Counted from the stretch's first letter, positions 47,057-55,970 are shown. The stretch: 64,000 bases of DNA from Massilia agri (GCF_024753255.1 NZ_JANUHA010000002.1:1-64000); one strand, 5' to 3'. The notes: generated from the sequence alone by a model not told the origin. A program made the numbers and translations.

Positions 47057-47133
47057 TGGTGGGCGGTGCAGGATTCGAACCTGCGACCCCTTGGATGTCG
47101 ACCAAGTATTCTAACCAGCTGAACTAACCGCCC
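47057..47133 (-). tRNA. tRNA-Val (GAC)
   Basis: The cloverleaf is complete: acceptor GGGCGGT/ACCGCCC, D arm GTTC/GAAT, anticodon stem CTTGG/CCAAG, T arm GCAGG/CCTGC with TTCGAAT loop, discriminator A73 and an encoded CCA. The anticodon loop reads TCGACAT, so positions 34-36 are GAC (valine). A73 and the A35/C36 identity bases also fit valine. Position 33 is C rather than the near-universal U. Confidence 0.92.
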
Positions 47134-47219
47134 GGGGAGCCGCATTATACGTAGCGGCCCAGCAGTTTTGCAATAGCTTTTTTTCGATACCTTTCATGAG
47201 GCCGGTATCGGATCGCGGG

Positions 47220-47248
47220 TTGTCGATGCCGCCACGAAATGCTATTGT
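47220..47248 (+). promoter_or_regulatory. Promoter candidate for the glucosylglycerol gene
   Basis: TTGTCG, a 17-base spacer and TATTGT form a sigma70-like promoter about 178 bases before the next start codon. Just upstream an inverted repeat CGATACC/GGTATCG (47185-47210) could be an operator. The remaining leader shows nothing recognisable. Confidence 0.4.
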
Positions 47249-47425
47249 ACAAATGCACTTAGCAAAAGTTTCTCTTCAGCACTACCTCTCGCCGGCAGCC
47301 CCCCCGGCTGCGTCCCGCGCAGCTTGCTGCCTTTCCCTGGCATGTGCGCCTCCCGGCCCGTCCCGCATGCCCCGACCCGGTCCGCCGCCCGTGCGCGCGG
47401 ACGCATCGTTTAAAAAGGATGATCC

Positions 47426-49741
47426 ATGACCGTTATCGATTCGCAACGCTGGTCCCGCCCCCTCGATCCCGCCCGCCTCGTGCTTGCCACCGACCTCGAT
47501 GGCACCCTGCTGGCCGGCACCCATGAGGCGCGGCGCCGCGTGCGCGAACTGTTCGCCGGCGCCGCCGTCGCTCCAGAAGGCACCCGCCCCGTCCTGGTCT
47601 TCGTCACCGGACGCGGCCTCGAGACCGTCATCCCCCTGCTGAGCGACCCCGGCATCCCCACGCCCGACTACATCATCGCCGACGTCGGCGCCACCGTGGT
47701 CGACCGCGAGCTGCGCCCGGTCGAGCCGATCCAGCACGAGCTCACCGCCCACTGGCCCGGCAGCCAGGCCGTGCTGCGCGCGCTGAGCGGCTTCCCGCAG
47801 CTGGTGCGCCAGAGCGTGCCCCAGGAGCGGCGCTGCTCCTTCCTCGCGCCAGAAGACGCCGTCACCCCCGCCCTGCAGGCGGCGGTGGAAGCCCTCGGCT
47901 GCGAGCTGCTGTTCTCGGCCGGCCGCTACCTCGACGTGCTGCCGCGCGGCGTCGGCAAGGGCGCCGCGCTGCGCCGCCTGGCCACCGCCGCCGGCTTCGA
48001 CCCCGCCAGCGTGGTGGTGGCGGGCGATACCCTGAACGACCTGTCCATGTTCGAAGCAGGCTTTCGCGGCGTGGTGGTGGGCGGCGCCGAGCCCGCCCTG
48101 GCCGAGCGGGTGCGCAAGAACCCGCGCGTGCACGTGGCCACGCAGGAAGGCTGTGGCGGCATCCTCGAGGGCCTGGCGCGCCACGGCATGCCGCTGGGCG
48201 AAACGCGCCCCCAGGACGCAGCGCCGGTCCACGGCGACGCCGAGCTGGTCATGGTCTACCATCGCCTGCCCTACGATGAGATCGAGGTCGACGGCATCAC
48301 GCTGCAGCAGCGCCCGAAGAGCCCGAACGGCATCATGCCGACCCTGATGAACTTCTTCGCGGGCGGACGCAAGGGCTCCTGGGTGGCGTGGTCGCGGCAG
48401 GCGAGCCGCGCCCCGGAGGGTTTCACCACCCACGTGGCGGTCGACGCCGCCCGCTATCCGCAACTGCAGGCGGCGCGCATCGCGCTCACCGAGGAAGACA
48501 TCGACCTGTTCTACAAGAAGTTCTCGAAAGAAGCCTTCTGGCCCATCATCTTCTCCTTCCCGGACAAGGCCCGGTTCAAGCAGGCCCACTGGGAACGCTT
48601 CCTGGAAGTGAACCGCCTGTTCGCCGAACAGACCGCGCGCGAGGCCGCATATGGCGCCACCGCGTGGATCCACGATTACAACCTGTGGATGGTCCCGGCT
48701 TTTCTCCGCCCGCTGCGGCCGGACCTCACCATCGCCTTCTTCCACCACACGGCCTTTCCCTCGAGCGACGTGTTCAACATCCTGCCCTGGCGCCGCGACA
48801 TCATCGGCAGCCTGCTGCAGTGCGACTACGTGGGCTTCCACATCCCGCGCTACGTCGAGAACTTCGTCGACGCGGTGCGCTCCTTCGCGCCGGTCGACGT
48901 GGCCGGCAGCGTGCCCTGCGCGCCGCGCTTCCTCACCTATGGCTGCGCGCTCGGGGTCGACCGCATGATGACCGCGATCGAGGTCGGCGGGCGCCGGGTG
49001 GCGCTGGGCGCGCATCCGGTCGGCACCGACGTCGCCGCGATCCGCTCCCTGGTGCAGGGCGACACCGTGCAGCGCCAGCTGGCGGAGCTGGACGGGTATC
49101 TGGATGGCAGGACGGGCATCGTCTCGATCGAGCGCCTCGATTATGTGAAAGGCTCGCTGGAGAAGCTGGAAGCCTTCGAGCGCATGCTGGAACGCCATCC
49201 GGAACTGCTGGGCAAGGTGACCCTGCTGAACATCGTCACCCCGGCCGCCAGCGGCATGGAAATCTACGACAGCCTGCGCGAGGAACTCGACCGCGCCGTC
49301 GGCCGCATCAACGGCCGCTTCTCGACGCTCGACTGGGTGCCGGTGCGCTACTTCTACCGCTCCCTGCCTTTCGAAGACGTGGTGGCCCATTACGCCGCCT
49401 GCGGCATCGCCTGGATCACGCCGTTGCGCGACGGCCTGAACCTGGTGGCCAAGGAATACATCGCCGCGCGCCAGGCGGTCGGGCGGCCCGGCGTGCTGCT
49501 CCTGTCCGAGTTCGCAGGCGCCGCCGTCGAACTGCACGGCGCCCTGCTGGTCAACCCCTACGATGCGAACGCCATGAGCGAGACCCTGTACCAGGCCCTG
49601 ACCATGGGCGCCGACGAAGTCGCCTACCGCGCCGCGCGCCTCGGGATGATCGTGGAAGAGCATGACGTGGCGCGCTGGGGCGAAGGCTTCCTGGCGGCCC
49701 TGGCGCCCGCGGCCCTCGCCGACGAACGCCCGGCGGCGTGA
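47426..49741 (+). CDS. ggpPS: Bifunctional glucosylglycerol-phosphate phosphatase/synthase
   Basis: The 771-residue fusion makes the compatible solute glucosylglycerol from ADP-glucose and glycerol-3-phosphate. The N-terminal HAD phosphatase (about 17-250) has Asp23 and Asp25 in DLDGTL, Thr61, Lys178 and the GDTLND motif with Asp201 and Asp205. The C-terminal GT20 domain (about 275-760) resembles GgpS and trehalose-6-phosphate synthases, with PRYVENF, ERLDYVKGSLEKLEAF and RDGLNLVAKEYIAAR. The domain order, phosphatase first, matches GgpPS of Stenotrophomonas/Pseudomonas rather than usual trehalose enzymes. A trehalose-type activity cannot be excluded. Confidence 0.8.
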   Translation: MTVIDSQRWSRPLDPARLVLATDLDGTLLAGTHEARRRVRELFAGAAVAPEGTRPVLVFVTGRGLETVIPLLSDPGIPTPDYIIADVGATVVDRELRPVEPIQHELTAHWPGSQAVLRALSGFPQLVRQSVPQERRCSFLAPEDAVTPALQAAVEALGCELLFSAGRYLDVLPRGVGKGAALRRLATAAGFDPASVVVAGDTLNDLSMFEAGFRGVVVGGAEPALAERVRKNPRVHVATQEGCGGILEGLARHGMPLGETRPQDAAPVHGDAELVMVYHRLPYDEIEVDGITLQQRPKSPNGIMPTLMNFFAGGRKGSWVAWSRQASRAPEGFTTHVAVDAARYPQLQAARIALTEEDIDLFYKKFSKEAFWPIIFSFPDKARFKQAHWERFLEVNRLFAEQTAREAAYGATAWIHDYNLWMVPAFLRPLRPDLTIAFFHHTAFPSSDVFNILPWRRDIIGSLLQCDYVGFHIPRYVENFVDAVRSFAPVDVAGSVPCAPRFLTYGCALGVDRMMTAIEVGGRRVALGAHPVGTDVAAIRSLVQGDTVQRQLAELDGYLDGRTGIVSIERLDYVKGSLEKLEAFERMLERHPELLGKVTLLNIVTPAASGMEIYDSLREELDRAVGRINGRFSTLDWVPVRYFYRSLPFEDVVAHYAACGIAWITPLRDGLNLVAKEYIAARQAVGRPGVLLLSEFAGAAVELHGALLVNPYDANAMSETLYQALTMGADEVAYRAARLGMIVEEHDVARWGEGFLAALAPAALADERPAA

Positions 49742-49755
49742 AGGGAGGACCGGAC

Positions 49756-50829
49756 ATGAACGCTCTCGTCCTCGGCAACCCGCTGGCCGACTGGCTGATC
49801 GCCCTGGTGGCCGCGGCGGTGGTCGCGGCCGGCCTGGACGCCGTCAAGGCCATCCTGCTGCGCCGCCTCTCGCGCCTGGTGGCGGCCGATCCCGGCAATG
49901 CGCGCGCGGCGGGCTCCTTTGTCGCCGCCCTCTCCAGCACCCGCCTGGCGGTGCTGGTGCTGGTCGGGCTGTATGCCGGCGCCAGCCTGCTTGTGCTGCC
50001 CGAACGCGCCCAGCTGGTGCTGAGCCGTATCGCAATCGCGGCGGTGCTGGTGCAGTGCGCGCTCTGGGGCGACCACGCGGTGCGCGCCTGGCTGGCCGGC
50101 ACGCGCGCCCGCCAGGCGGCCGACCCGGACCGCGTGACCTCGTCCGCGGCGATCGCCTTCCTGTTGCGGGTGGCGCTGTGGGCGGTGGTCGCGCTGATGA
50201 TCCTCGATAACCTCGGCGTCAACATCACCACCCTGGTGGCCAGCCTGGGCATCGGCGGTATCGCCATCGCCCTGGCGGTGCAGAGCATCCTCGGCGACCT
50301 GTTCGCCTCGCTCTCCATCGTGCTGGACAAGCCCTTCGTGGTGGGCGACTTCATCATCGTCGACACCATGCTCGGCACGGTCGAGCGCATCGGACTGAAG
50401 ACCACCCGCGTGCGCAGCCTGGGCGGCGAGCAGATCGTGTTCTCGAACGCCGACCTGCTGAAAAGCCGCATCCAGAACCTGCGCCGCATGGAAGCGCGGC
50501 GCGTGGTGTTCCGCTTCGACCTCACCTACGAGACGCCGGAGCCGACCCTGCGCCTGCTGCCCGGCCTGATCGAGGAAATCGTCGTCGCCCAGCCGCAGGT
50601 GCGCTTCGACCGCGCCCACCTGGCCTCGCTGGCGGCGCCCGGCTACACCTTCGAGACGGTCTATTATGTGGACAGCGCCGACTACCGGGTCTTCATGGAC
50701 ACGCAGCAGGAGATCTACCTGCGCATCGTGGCGATGCTGGAGGAGCAGGGCGTGCGCCTGGCGCTGCCGGCGCATTCCCTGCACCTGGCGGAGCCGTCCG
50801 GCGCGGCCGTCCTGCGGCAGGCCGCCTGA
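49756..50829 (+). CDS. MscS-family mechanosensitive channel
   Basis: The 357-residue protein has four or five N-terminal helices followed by the MscS core (about 150-190, LGIGGIAIALAVQSILGDLFASLSIVLDKPFVVGDFI) with small-residue packing typical of the pore helix, and a soluble beta domain (about 190-350). Such channels release solutes on hypo-osmotic shock. The start at 49756 follows GGGAGGA. It lies 14 bases after ggpPS, so solute synthesis and release are probably cotranscribed. Confidence 0.92.
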   Translation: MNALVLGNPLADWLIALVAAAVVAAGLDAVKAILLRRLSRLVAADPGNARAAGSFVAALSSTRLAVLVLVGLYAGASLLVLPERAQLVLSRIAIAAVLVQCALWGDHAVRAWLAGTRARQAADPDRVTSSAAIAFLLRVALWAVVALMILDNLGVNITTLVASLGIGGIAIALAVQSILGDLFASLSIVLDKPFVVGDFIIVDTMLGTVERIGLKTTRVRSLGGEQIVFSNADLLKSRIQNLRRMEARRVVFRFDLTYETPEPTLRLLPGLIEEIVVAQPQVRFDRAHLASLAAPGYTFETVYYVDSADYRVFMDTQQEIYLRIVAMLEEQGVRLALPAHSLHLAEPSGAAVLRQAA

Positions 50830-50830
50830 G

Positions 50831-51844
50831 TCAGGGCGCCAGCGGCAGGATGCGCAGCGGGCTGCCTGCATCGCAGCCCAACGCATCCAGGGCCGCCTGC
50901 GGCAGCGCCACGACATGCGCCTCCGGGTCGGTGTCCGCGACCAGGACCCGGAAGCGGTGGCGCTGCGTGCAGGCTGCCAGGGTCGCCACGGCGCGCTGCG
51001 GCTTGTCCGCTCTGGCGGGCGCCAGGCGGCTGTCGCGTAGCGCACGCAGGTCGTGCAGGTTGGCTTGCAGGACCGGGCCACCGTCGAAGATGTCGATATA
51101 GCCGTCGAAGCGCAGCCCTTCCTGTTCCAGCAGGCGCCGCGCCGGCGCCGTATCGGCGTGGGTCGTGCCGATCGCCGCCCTGGCCTGCTCTCCCAGCAGG
51201 TGGGTGTAGAGAGGCAGGCGCGGCACCAGGTGCTCGATGAAGAGGCGGTCGCCCTTGCCGCACAAATCGTCGGCTTCGTGGAAATCCATGTGGAAGAAGG
51301 GCCGGCCCACGGCTTCCCAAAAGGGCGAGGAGCCGTGCTCGTCCTGGAAGCCGCGCATCTCGGCGAAGACCTTGGCGCCGAAGAGCCGCGGGAACTGGGC
51401 CATGAACAGCAGGCGGCCTTTCGACAGCAGCTTGCCGTTGCTGCCGCTGCGGTAGTCCGGATGCAGGTAGAGCGAGCACAGTTCGGCCGCGCCCGACAGG
51501 TCGTGGCTCAGGTGCAGCGACTGCACCCGGTTCACCAGGCCGGTGGTGGGACTGGCATGCACGCTGGTGGCGATCCGGTAGTTATAGAAGGGCTCCTTGA
51601 CGCCGACCGCGGCCTTGATGGCGGACACGCCGCATACCCGGCCACTTGCCAGGTCTTCCAGCACGAACAGATAGTCGGCATCTTCCTGCGCGGCCTCGCC
51701 GGCAAAGGAGGCGGCCGCCACGGCCAGGCGCTCGCCCAGGGCGCCGCGGTCGGCCTTCAACGTCGTCATGCCGGGTCCGATGCCCTTCGCCAGGTCGAGG
51801 ACGGCATCGAGATCGGTTTCCAGTGCGTTGCGCAGGACGAGCAT
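50831..51844 (-). CDS. astA: Arginine N-succinyltransferase
   Basis: AstA transfers succinyl from succinyl-CoA to arginine, the first step of the arginine succinyltransferase pathway. The 337-residue length and segments such as AELCSLYLHPDYR, RLLFMAQFPRLFG and EAVGRPFFHMDFHEAD are typical. No astBDE genes are nearby. It is the last gene of a four-gene run with an oxidase, an M81 peptidase and a peptide transporter, so it may handle arginine freed from peptides. An acyltransferase for another amine is possible. Confidence 0.9.
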   Translation of the reverse strand: MLVLRNALETDLDAVLDLAKGIGPGMTTLKADRGALGERLAVAAASFAGEAAQEDADYLFVLEDLASGRVCGVSAIKAAVGVKEPFYNYRIATSVHASPTTGLVNRVQSLHLSHDLSGAAELCSLYLHPDYRSGSNGKLLSKGRLLFMAQFPRLFGAKVFAEMRGFQDEHGSSPFWEAVGRPFFHMDFHEADDLCGKGDRLFIEHLVPRLPLYTHLLGEQARAAIGTTHADTAPARRLLEQEGLRFDGYIDIFDGGPVLQANLHDLRALRDSRLAPARADKPQRAVATLAACTQRHRFRVLVADTDPEAHVVALPQAALDALGCDAGSPLRILPLAP

Positions 51845-51847
51845 GGT

Positions 51848-53146
51848 CTACAAGGCCTTCTCCACCGGAGGGATGGCCACGTCGGGCAAGGCCAGCTTTT
51901 CCTGGTGCCTGCGGTGGATGCCGAACAGGATCAGGCCGGACACCCCGGCGATCGCCGCCATCATCAGGAAGAAGCCTTCGGGGCGCATGGTCTCCCAGGT
52001 GGCGCCGATCACGCCCGAGAGCAGGTTGCCGGTGAAGGAGCAGAAGAACCAGGCGGCCACGGTGGTGGCGGCGAAGCGCTTCGGCGCCAGGGTGGCGAAC
52101 AGGCCCAGGCCAACCGGCAGGATGTACAGCTCGGCCAGGGTAAAGATGGCGAAGAACAGCACCATCCAGGGCCAGCCGATCGCGAAGCCGGCGCCGGCCG
52201 TCAGCACGATCAGGCCCGCCAGCAGGGCATAGGAGATGCCGATGCCGAGCGCCCCCTGCCCCATCCGCTTCAAGGCGGGCGTGGCGTGGCCACGGGCGGC
52301 GCGGGCATTCCACATGCGCACCAGCAAAGGGCTGAACAGGAACACGAACATCGGATTGAGCGACTGGAACCAGGTCACGGGAATCGTCATGCCGAAGGCC
52401 GTGCGCTCGACCGCCGCATCGGACCATACCGCGAAGGTATTGCCGGTCTGCTCGTAGGCGATCCGGAACAGCATCACGGCCAGCGCCACGCCCACCAGCA
52501 GCGGCACGTTCGACATGCCCTCGTTCGAATCGATGGCCCCGGGGCGGCCGCCCGGTTTCGAGGCTTCCGGCGGCAGGTACCTGCCGCCCCAGAGATAGAC
52601 GAGGAGGCCCAGGCACATGCCGATGCCGGCGGCGCCGAAGCCATAGTGCCAGCCATAGACCTCCCCCAGGGTGCCGCAGACCAGCGGCGCCAGGAATGCG
52701 CCCAGGTTGATGCCGACGTAATAGACGTTGAAGGCGGCGCCGGCGCGCGGGTCGTCCTTCGGGTACAGCAGGGTGACCTGGCTCGGCAAGTTCGGCAGGA
52801 ACAGGCCATTGCCGATCGCGATCACGGCCATCGCCGGGAAGAACAGCGCCTCGAAGGCCATCATGAAGTGGCCCAGCGCCATGAGCAGGCCACCGATCAC
52901 CACGGCCGGCCTGCGGCCCAGCCAGCGGTCGGCGATCATGCCGCCGAAGATCGGCGTGAGATACACGCCCGCCGCATAGGCGCCGAAGACCAGGGAGGCG
53001 GAAGCCTGGGTGTACTGCAGCTCCTTGGTCATGTAGTAGATCTGCAGGGCGCGCATGCCGAAGAAGGAGAACTTCTCCCACATCTCGGTCAGGAACAGGA
53101 TGGTCAGGCCCCGCGGCTGGCCGAACCAGGTGGCGGTGTCACGCAT
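51848..53146 (-). CDS. POT/PTR-family proton-coupled peptide transporter
   Basis: The 432-residue protein has about 12 helices and the POT motifs EMWEKFSFFGMRALQIYYM (ExxERFxYYG type) and GGMIADRWLGRR. It imports di- and tripeptides or longer peptides with protons. Start MRDTATWF is preferred because upstream residues are Arg/Cys-rich translation of the neighbouring gene. It overlaps the upstream M81 gene by 8 bases and is 3 bases from astA. The same transporter family (MlrD) accompanies microcystin-degrading enzymes. Confidence 0.93.
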   Translation of the reverse strand: MRDTATWFGQPRGLTILFLTEMWEKFSFFGMRALQIYYMTKELQYTQASASLVFGAYAAGVYLTPIFGGMIADRWLGRRPAVVIGGLLMALGHFMMAFEALFFPAMAVIAIGNGLFLPNLPSQVTLLYPKDDPRAGAAFNVYYVGINLGAFLAPLVCGTLGEVYGWHYGFGAAGIGMCLGLLVYLWGGRYLPPEASKPGGRPGAIDSNEGMSNVPLLVGVALAVMLFRIAYEQTGNTFAVWSDAAVERTAFGMTIPVTWFQSLNPMFVFLFSPLLVRMWNARAARGHATPALKRMGQGALGIGISYALLAGLIVLTAGAGFAIGWPWMVLFFAIFTLAELYILPVGLGLFATLAPKRFAATTVAAWFFCSFTGNLLSGVIGATWETMRPEGFFLMMAAIAGVSGLILFGIHRRHQEKLALPDVAIPPVEKAL

Positions 53147-54611
53147 GGCCGGTCTCCTCGTCGAGTGGCCACATGGGCCGTTGCAGGTGCACGTAAGGCA
53201 GGCGCGCCAGGTCGCTGTGCAGGGCGCCGGGGGCGTCGCAGATGATCGTCTCATGCGCGATCGGGTCGAAGCAGGCGCGGAAGTGCCGGGTCGACTTCAC
53301 CACCGCCAGGCGCTTGGTGGAAAGGTCGATGCCCAGCTCGGTGAAGCATTCGGGCGAGAATACCTGCTGGCGCCGGGTGTTCAGGACGATGTCGATGCCC
53401 AGCGCTCGGATCGCCACCGCGTCGCCCAGGCTTTCCGTGTACTTGCCGGCCAGCCCGTGCTGGCGCGCGTCGCGCCGCACCGCCGTCACGGTCGCCAGCA
53501 GGTCGACCGGCTGGCCGGAACCCGGGCCGACCTTGCCGCCGATGCGCAGGGGCAGCACGGCGCCGACGCCGGCATCCATGGCCAGCTGCACGGCCAGCGG
53601 ATCCCAGAGCATGCCCAGGGCGACGTCGCGGGCGCCGCGCTCGAGCAGTGCGCGCAGCACGAAGGTGCTGTCGCAGGCCGCGCCGCCGCCGGGGTTGTCG
53701 GAGCTGTCGGCCATCACCACCAGGCCCGCGCTCGGGGCCAGCGCCGCGTCCACGGCCTCGTCGAGCGCCAGCATCGAGCGCGCCCCGAGATTGCGCAGCG
53801 CGTAGAAGGCATGCGCCAGCTGGGCCGCGATTGTGTCCGCCCTTTCGCGCGCGCCGCTTTCGAACACCACCAGCACCGCGGCGCCGGTCTCGGCGGTGTC
53901 GGACCAGGGAAAGCCGTGGATCAGCGAAATCGACAGGATGCCGTCCTGGGCCTCCTCCTCCCGCACCCGCTCGAGCAGCGCGCGCATCGGCGCTTCGCCC
54001 GTGCCGAACAGGCCCAGCATCGGCACCCGGCGCAGCAGGGTGTCGGGCCGGCATCCGCCTCCGGCCATGCCGGACAGGATCGCATGCAGTTCGCGGGTGC
54101 GCGCCAGGTAGTCGGTGTGCGGATACTCCTTGCAGGCGACGAGCACCGCGCCGCTGTCCGTCATGCGCGGCGTCACGGTCGCGTGCAGGTCGAGCAAGGC
54201 GCCGACCGGGACGCCGGGCCCCACCGCGGCGCGCACGCGTTCGAGCAGGTCGCCTTCGCAATCCTGGCAGCCCTGGGCGATCATGGCGCCGTGCAGCACC
54301 AGGAACACCGCATCGACCGGACCGGCGGCCGCCAGTTGCCCGAGCAGCTCGTCGCGCAAGCCTTCATACACCTGGCGCGCCACCGGCCCGCCCGGCTGGG
54401 CCCAGGCGCACAGGCCTTGCGTGACCCTGTCGCCGTGTTCCCGCGCCACCTCGAGCAGGAAGCCATAGCCGGGAAAGCCATGGGCCAGGGCCTGGGCCGC
54501 CGCATCCGCGCCCGGCCGCACCAGGATGCCCTCTTCGAAGGAACGCAGCGTGGTCGGGATCGGCGAGAAGCTGTTGGTTTCGTGGGCGAGCGCGGCAAGG
54601 AAGATGTGCAT
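53139..54611 (-). CDS. M81-family metallopeptidase (MlrC-like), copy A
   Basis: The 490-residue protein belongs to the MlrC/M81 family (DUF1485), cytoplasmic zinc peptidases that cut small, often unusual peptides. Asp141 and His143 (DLHATVT) and His165 (CKEYPHTD, 22 residues on) match the metal-ligand spacing I recall for MlrC. Conserved LHGAM and SSDNPGGGAACDS are present. No signal peptide is seen. It follows the oxidase gene by 8 bases. A paralogue lies at 57156-58643. Confidence 0.9.
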   Translation of the reverse strand: MHIFLAALAHETNSFSPIPTTLRSFEEGILVRPGADAAAQALAHGFPGYGFLLEVAREHGDRVTQGLCAWAQPGGPVARQVYEGLRDELLGQLAAAGPVDAVFLVLHGAMIAQGCQDCEGDLLERVRAAVGPGVPVGALLDLHATVTPRMTDSGAVLVACKEYPHTDYLARTRELHAILSGMAGGGCRPDTLLRRVPMLGLFGTGEAPMRALLERVREEEAQDGILSISLIHGFPWSDTAETGAAVLVVFESGARERADTIAAQLAHAFYALRNLGARSMLALDEAVDAALAPSAGLVVMADSSDNPGGGAACDSTFVLRALLERGARDVALGMLWDPLAVQLAMDAGVGAVLPLRIGGKVGPGSGQPVDLLATVTAVRRDARQHGLAGKYTESLGDAVAIRALGIDIVLNTRRQQVFSPECFTELGIDLSTKRLAVVKSTRHFRACFDPIAHETIICDAPGALHSDLARLPYVHLQRPMWPLDEETGHA

Positions 54612-54619
54612 GGCAGTCC

Positions 54620-55753
54620 TCAGGTCTGGAAACGCGCGGGGCTGATACGGGCGGGGTCGAAGCCGAACGATGCCAGCTCCGGCGCCGGCCCTTCGCCCAG
54701 CAGCAGCGACGCATAATAGCGTCCCGCGCCGGGCGCCGACTGGATGCCGTAGCCGCCCTGCCCCGCGGCCCAGAAGAATCCCGGCAGCTTCGGATCGAAA
54801 CCCCCGACAAGCTCGCCGTCCGCGACGAAGCTGCGCAGGCCGGCCCAGGTGTGGGTCGGACGCCGGATGCGCAGGGTGGTCAGGCGCTCGATGTTGTCGA
54901 TGGCGATCGCGACGTCGAGTTCCTCGGCCTGCACGTCGTGCGGCGCCACCGGATCGGCATTCACGGGGGAGCCGAGCAGCATGCCGGCGTCGGGCTTGAT
55001 ATAGAAGGATTCCGTCACGTCGAGGAAGAGCGGCCAGTCCTGCGTCGCGATGCCTTCGGGCGGGGCGAAGATGAAGGCCGAGCGGCGCTTCGGCACCAGG
55101 CCCACGGGGTCGGCGCCGGCCAGGCGCGCGACCTCGTCGGCCCAGGCGCCGGCCGCGTTCACCACCACCGGCGCGCGGAAGGTTCCCGCGCGGGTCGTCA
55201 CTTCCCACAGGCCGTCGACGCGCCGCACCGCACGCGCTGCGGCGTCGTAGACGGTAAGCCCGCCGTTGGCGCGCGCGCCGCGCAGGAAGCCCTGCAGCAG
55301 GGCGTCGACGTCGATGTCCGCCGCATCCTGTTCCAGCACCCCGCCGATCAGCTGGTCCGCGCGCAGGACCGGCACCAGTTCGAGGGCGGCCTGCACGTCG
55401 AGGCGCTCCACCGGCGATGAGGTGGCGCGCACCAGCGTTTCGTGGGCATCGAGCAGCGCTTCCTGGCCCGGCGTGCCAAACACGAATGCGCCGCGCGGCG
55501 TCAGGAGGGGATGCCCGGTGAAGCCGGCCGGCGGATTGCGGAAGAAGTCGAGGCTGGCGCGGGTCAGCGCGCGGACCTGGTCCGGTCCGTAGCTTTCCAT
55601 GAACAGCGCGGCCGAGCGCCCGGTGCTGTGGTAGCCGGGCTGCGACTCGGCCTCCAGCACGATGACGCGCGCACGGCGCGAGAGCCAGTAGGCGACCGAC
55701 GCGCCGCCGATGCCGGCGCCGATCACGATGAAATCCGCAGTGTCATGCCCCAT
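54620..55753 (-). CDS. DAO-family FAD-dependent oxidoreductase (D-amino acid/amine oxidase type)
   Basis: The roughly 377-residue protein has the N-terminal dinucleotide fold FIVIGAGIGGASVAYWL, an acidic residue after the second strand (VIVLEAESQ), and the DAO C-terminal segment GFFWAAGQGGYGIQSAPGAG. It oxidises an amine or amino acid to the imine. The start MGHDTADF is chosen for fit with the FAD fold; an ATG at 55786 would add 11 residues, and neither has a clear ribosome site. It is the first gene of the four-gene run and is divergent from a RidA-like gene. Confidence 0.87.
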   Translation of the reverse strand: MGHDTADFIVIGAGIGGASVAYWLSRRARVIVLEAESQPGYHSTGRSAALFMESYGPDQVRALTRASLDFFRNPPAGFTGHPLLTPRGAFVFGTPGQEALLDAHETLVRATSSPVERLDVQAALELVPVLRADQLIGGVLEQDAADIDVDALLQGFLRGARANGGLTVYDAAARAVRRVDGLWEVTTRAGTFRAPVVVNAAGAWADEVARLAGADPVGLVPKRRSAFIFAPPEGIATQDWPLFLDVTESFYIKPDAGMLLGSPVNADPVAPHDVQAEELDVAIAIDNIERLTTLRIRRPTHTWAGLRSFVADGELVGGFDPKLPGFFWAAGQGGYGIQSAPGAGRYYASLLLGEGPAPELASFGFDPARISPARFQT

Positions 55754-55788
55754 ACGATCCACTTGCCCGCCTTTCGCCGATTCCATAA

Positions 55789-55938
55789 TTTTCAGAAAAA
55801 GAAAATTCTTCTATACCTGAAAGATATGCGACGCCGAACGCCTGCGCAAGCATTTTCTGAAACAATCCGGCGCAGCCACGCAACGATTGACGGCGCCTGC
55901 AGAGCTGGTGATAATGATTTTTATTTCTGAATCAGAAA
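55789..55938. promoter_or_regulatory. Divergent operator-promoter with repeated TTTCTGA boxes
   Basis: Three related boxes occur: a palindrome TTTTC-A-GAAAA (55789-55799), TTTCTGA (55854-55860) and the perfect TTTCTGA-A-TCAGAAA palindrome (55924-55938). On the plus strand TTGACG (55887-55892), a 17-base spacer and GATAAT (55910-55915) form a good promoter for the RidA-like gene; the last palindrome lies at its start point. On the minus strand GCGCAA/AAGATA (55844-55849, 55821-55826) give a 17-base spaced promoter for the oxidase gene. The nearby XRE-cupin protein is the likely binder. Confidence 0.6.
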
Positions 55939-55970
55939 ATTTCTACTGACGCGAAACGAAGGAGAACACC

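Noticed and set aside
47057..47133. Reading the tRNA as tRNA-Asp (GTC)
   Set aside because: GTC would need a shifted loop. The 7-base loop places GAC at 34-36, and A73 fits valine, not aspartate.
47282..49663. A long minus-strand open frame of about 793 codons
   Set aside because: It is antisense to ggpPS and has no recognisable domain, whereas ggpPS has complete catalytic motifs.
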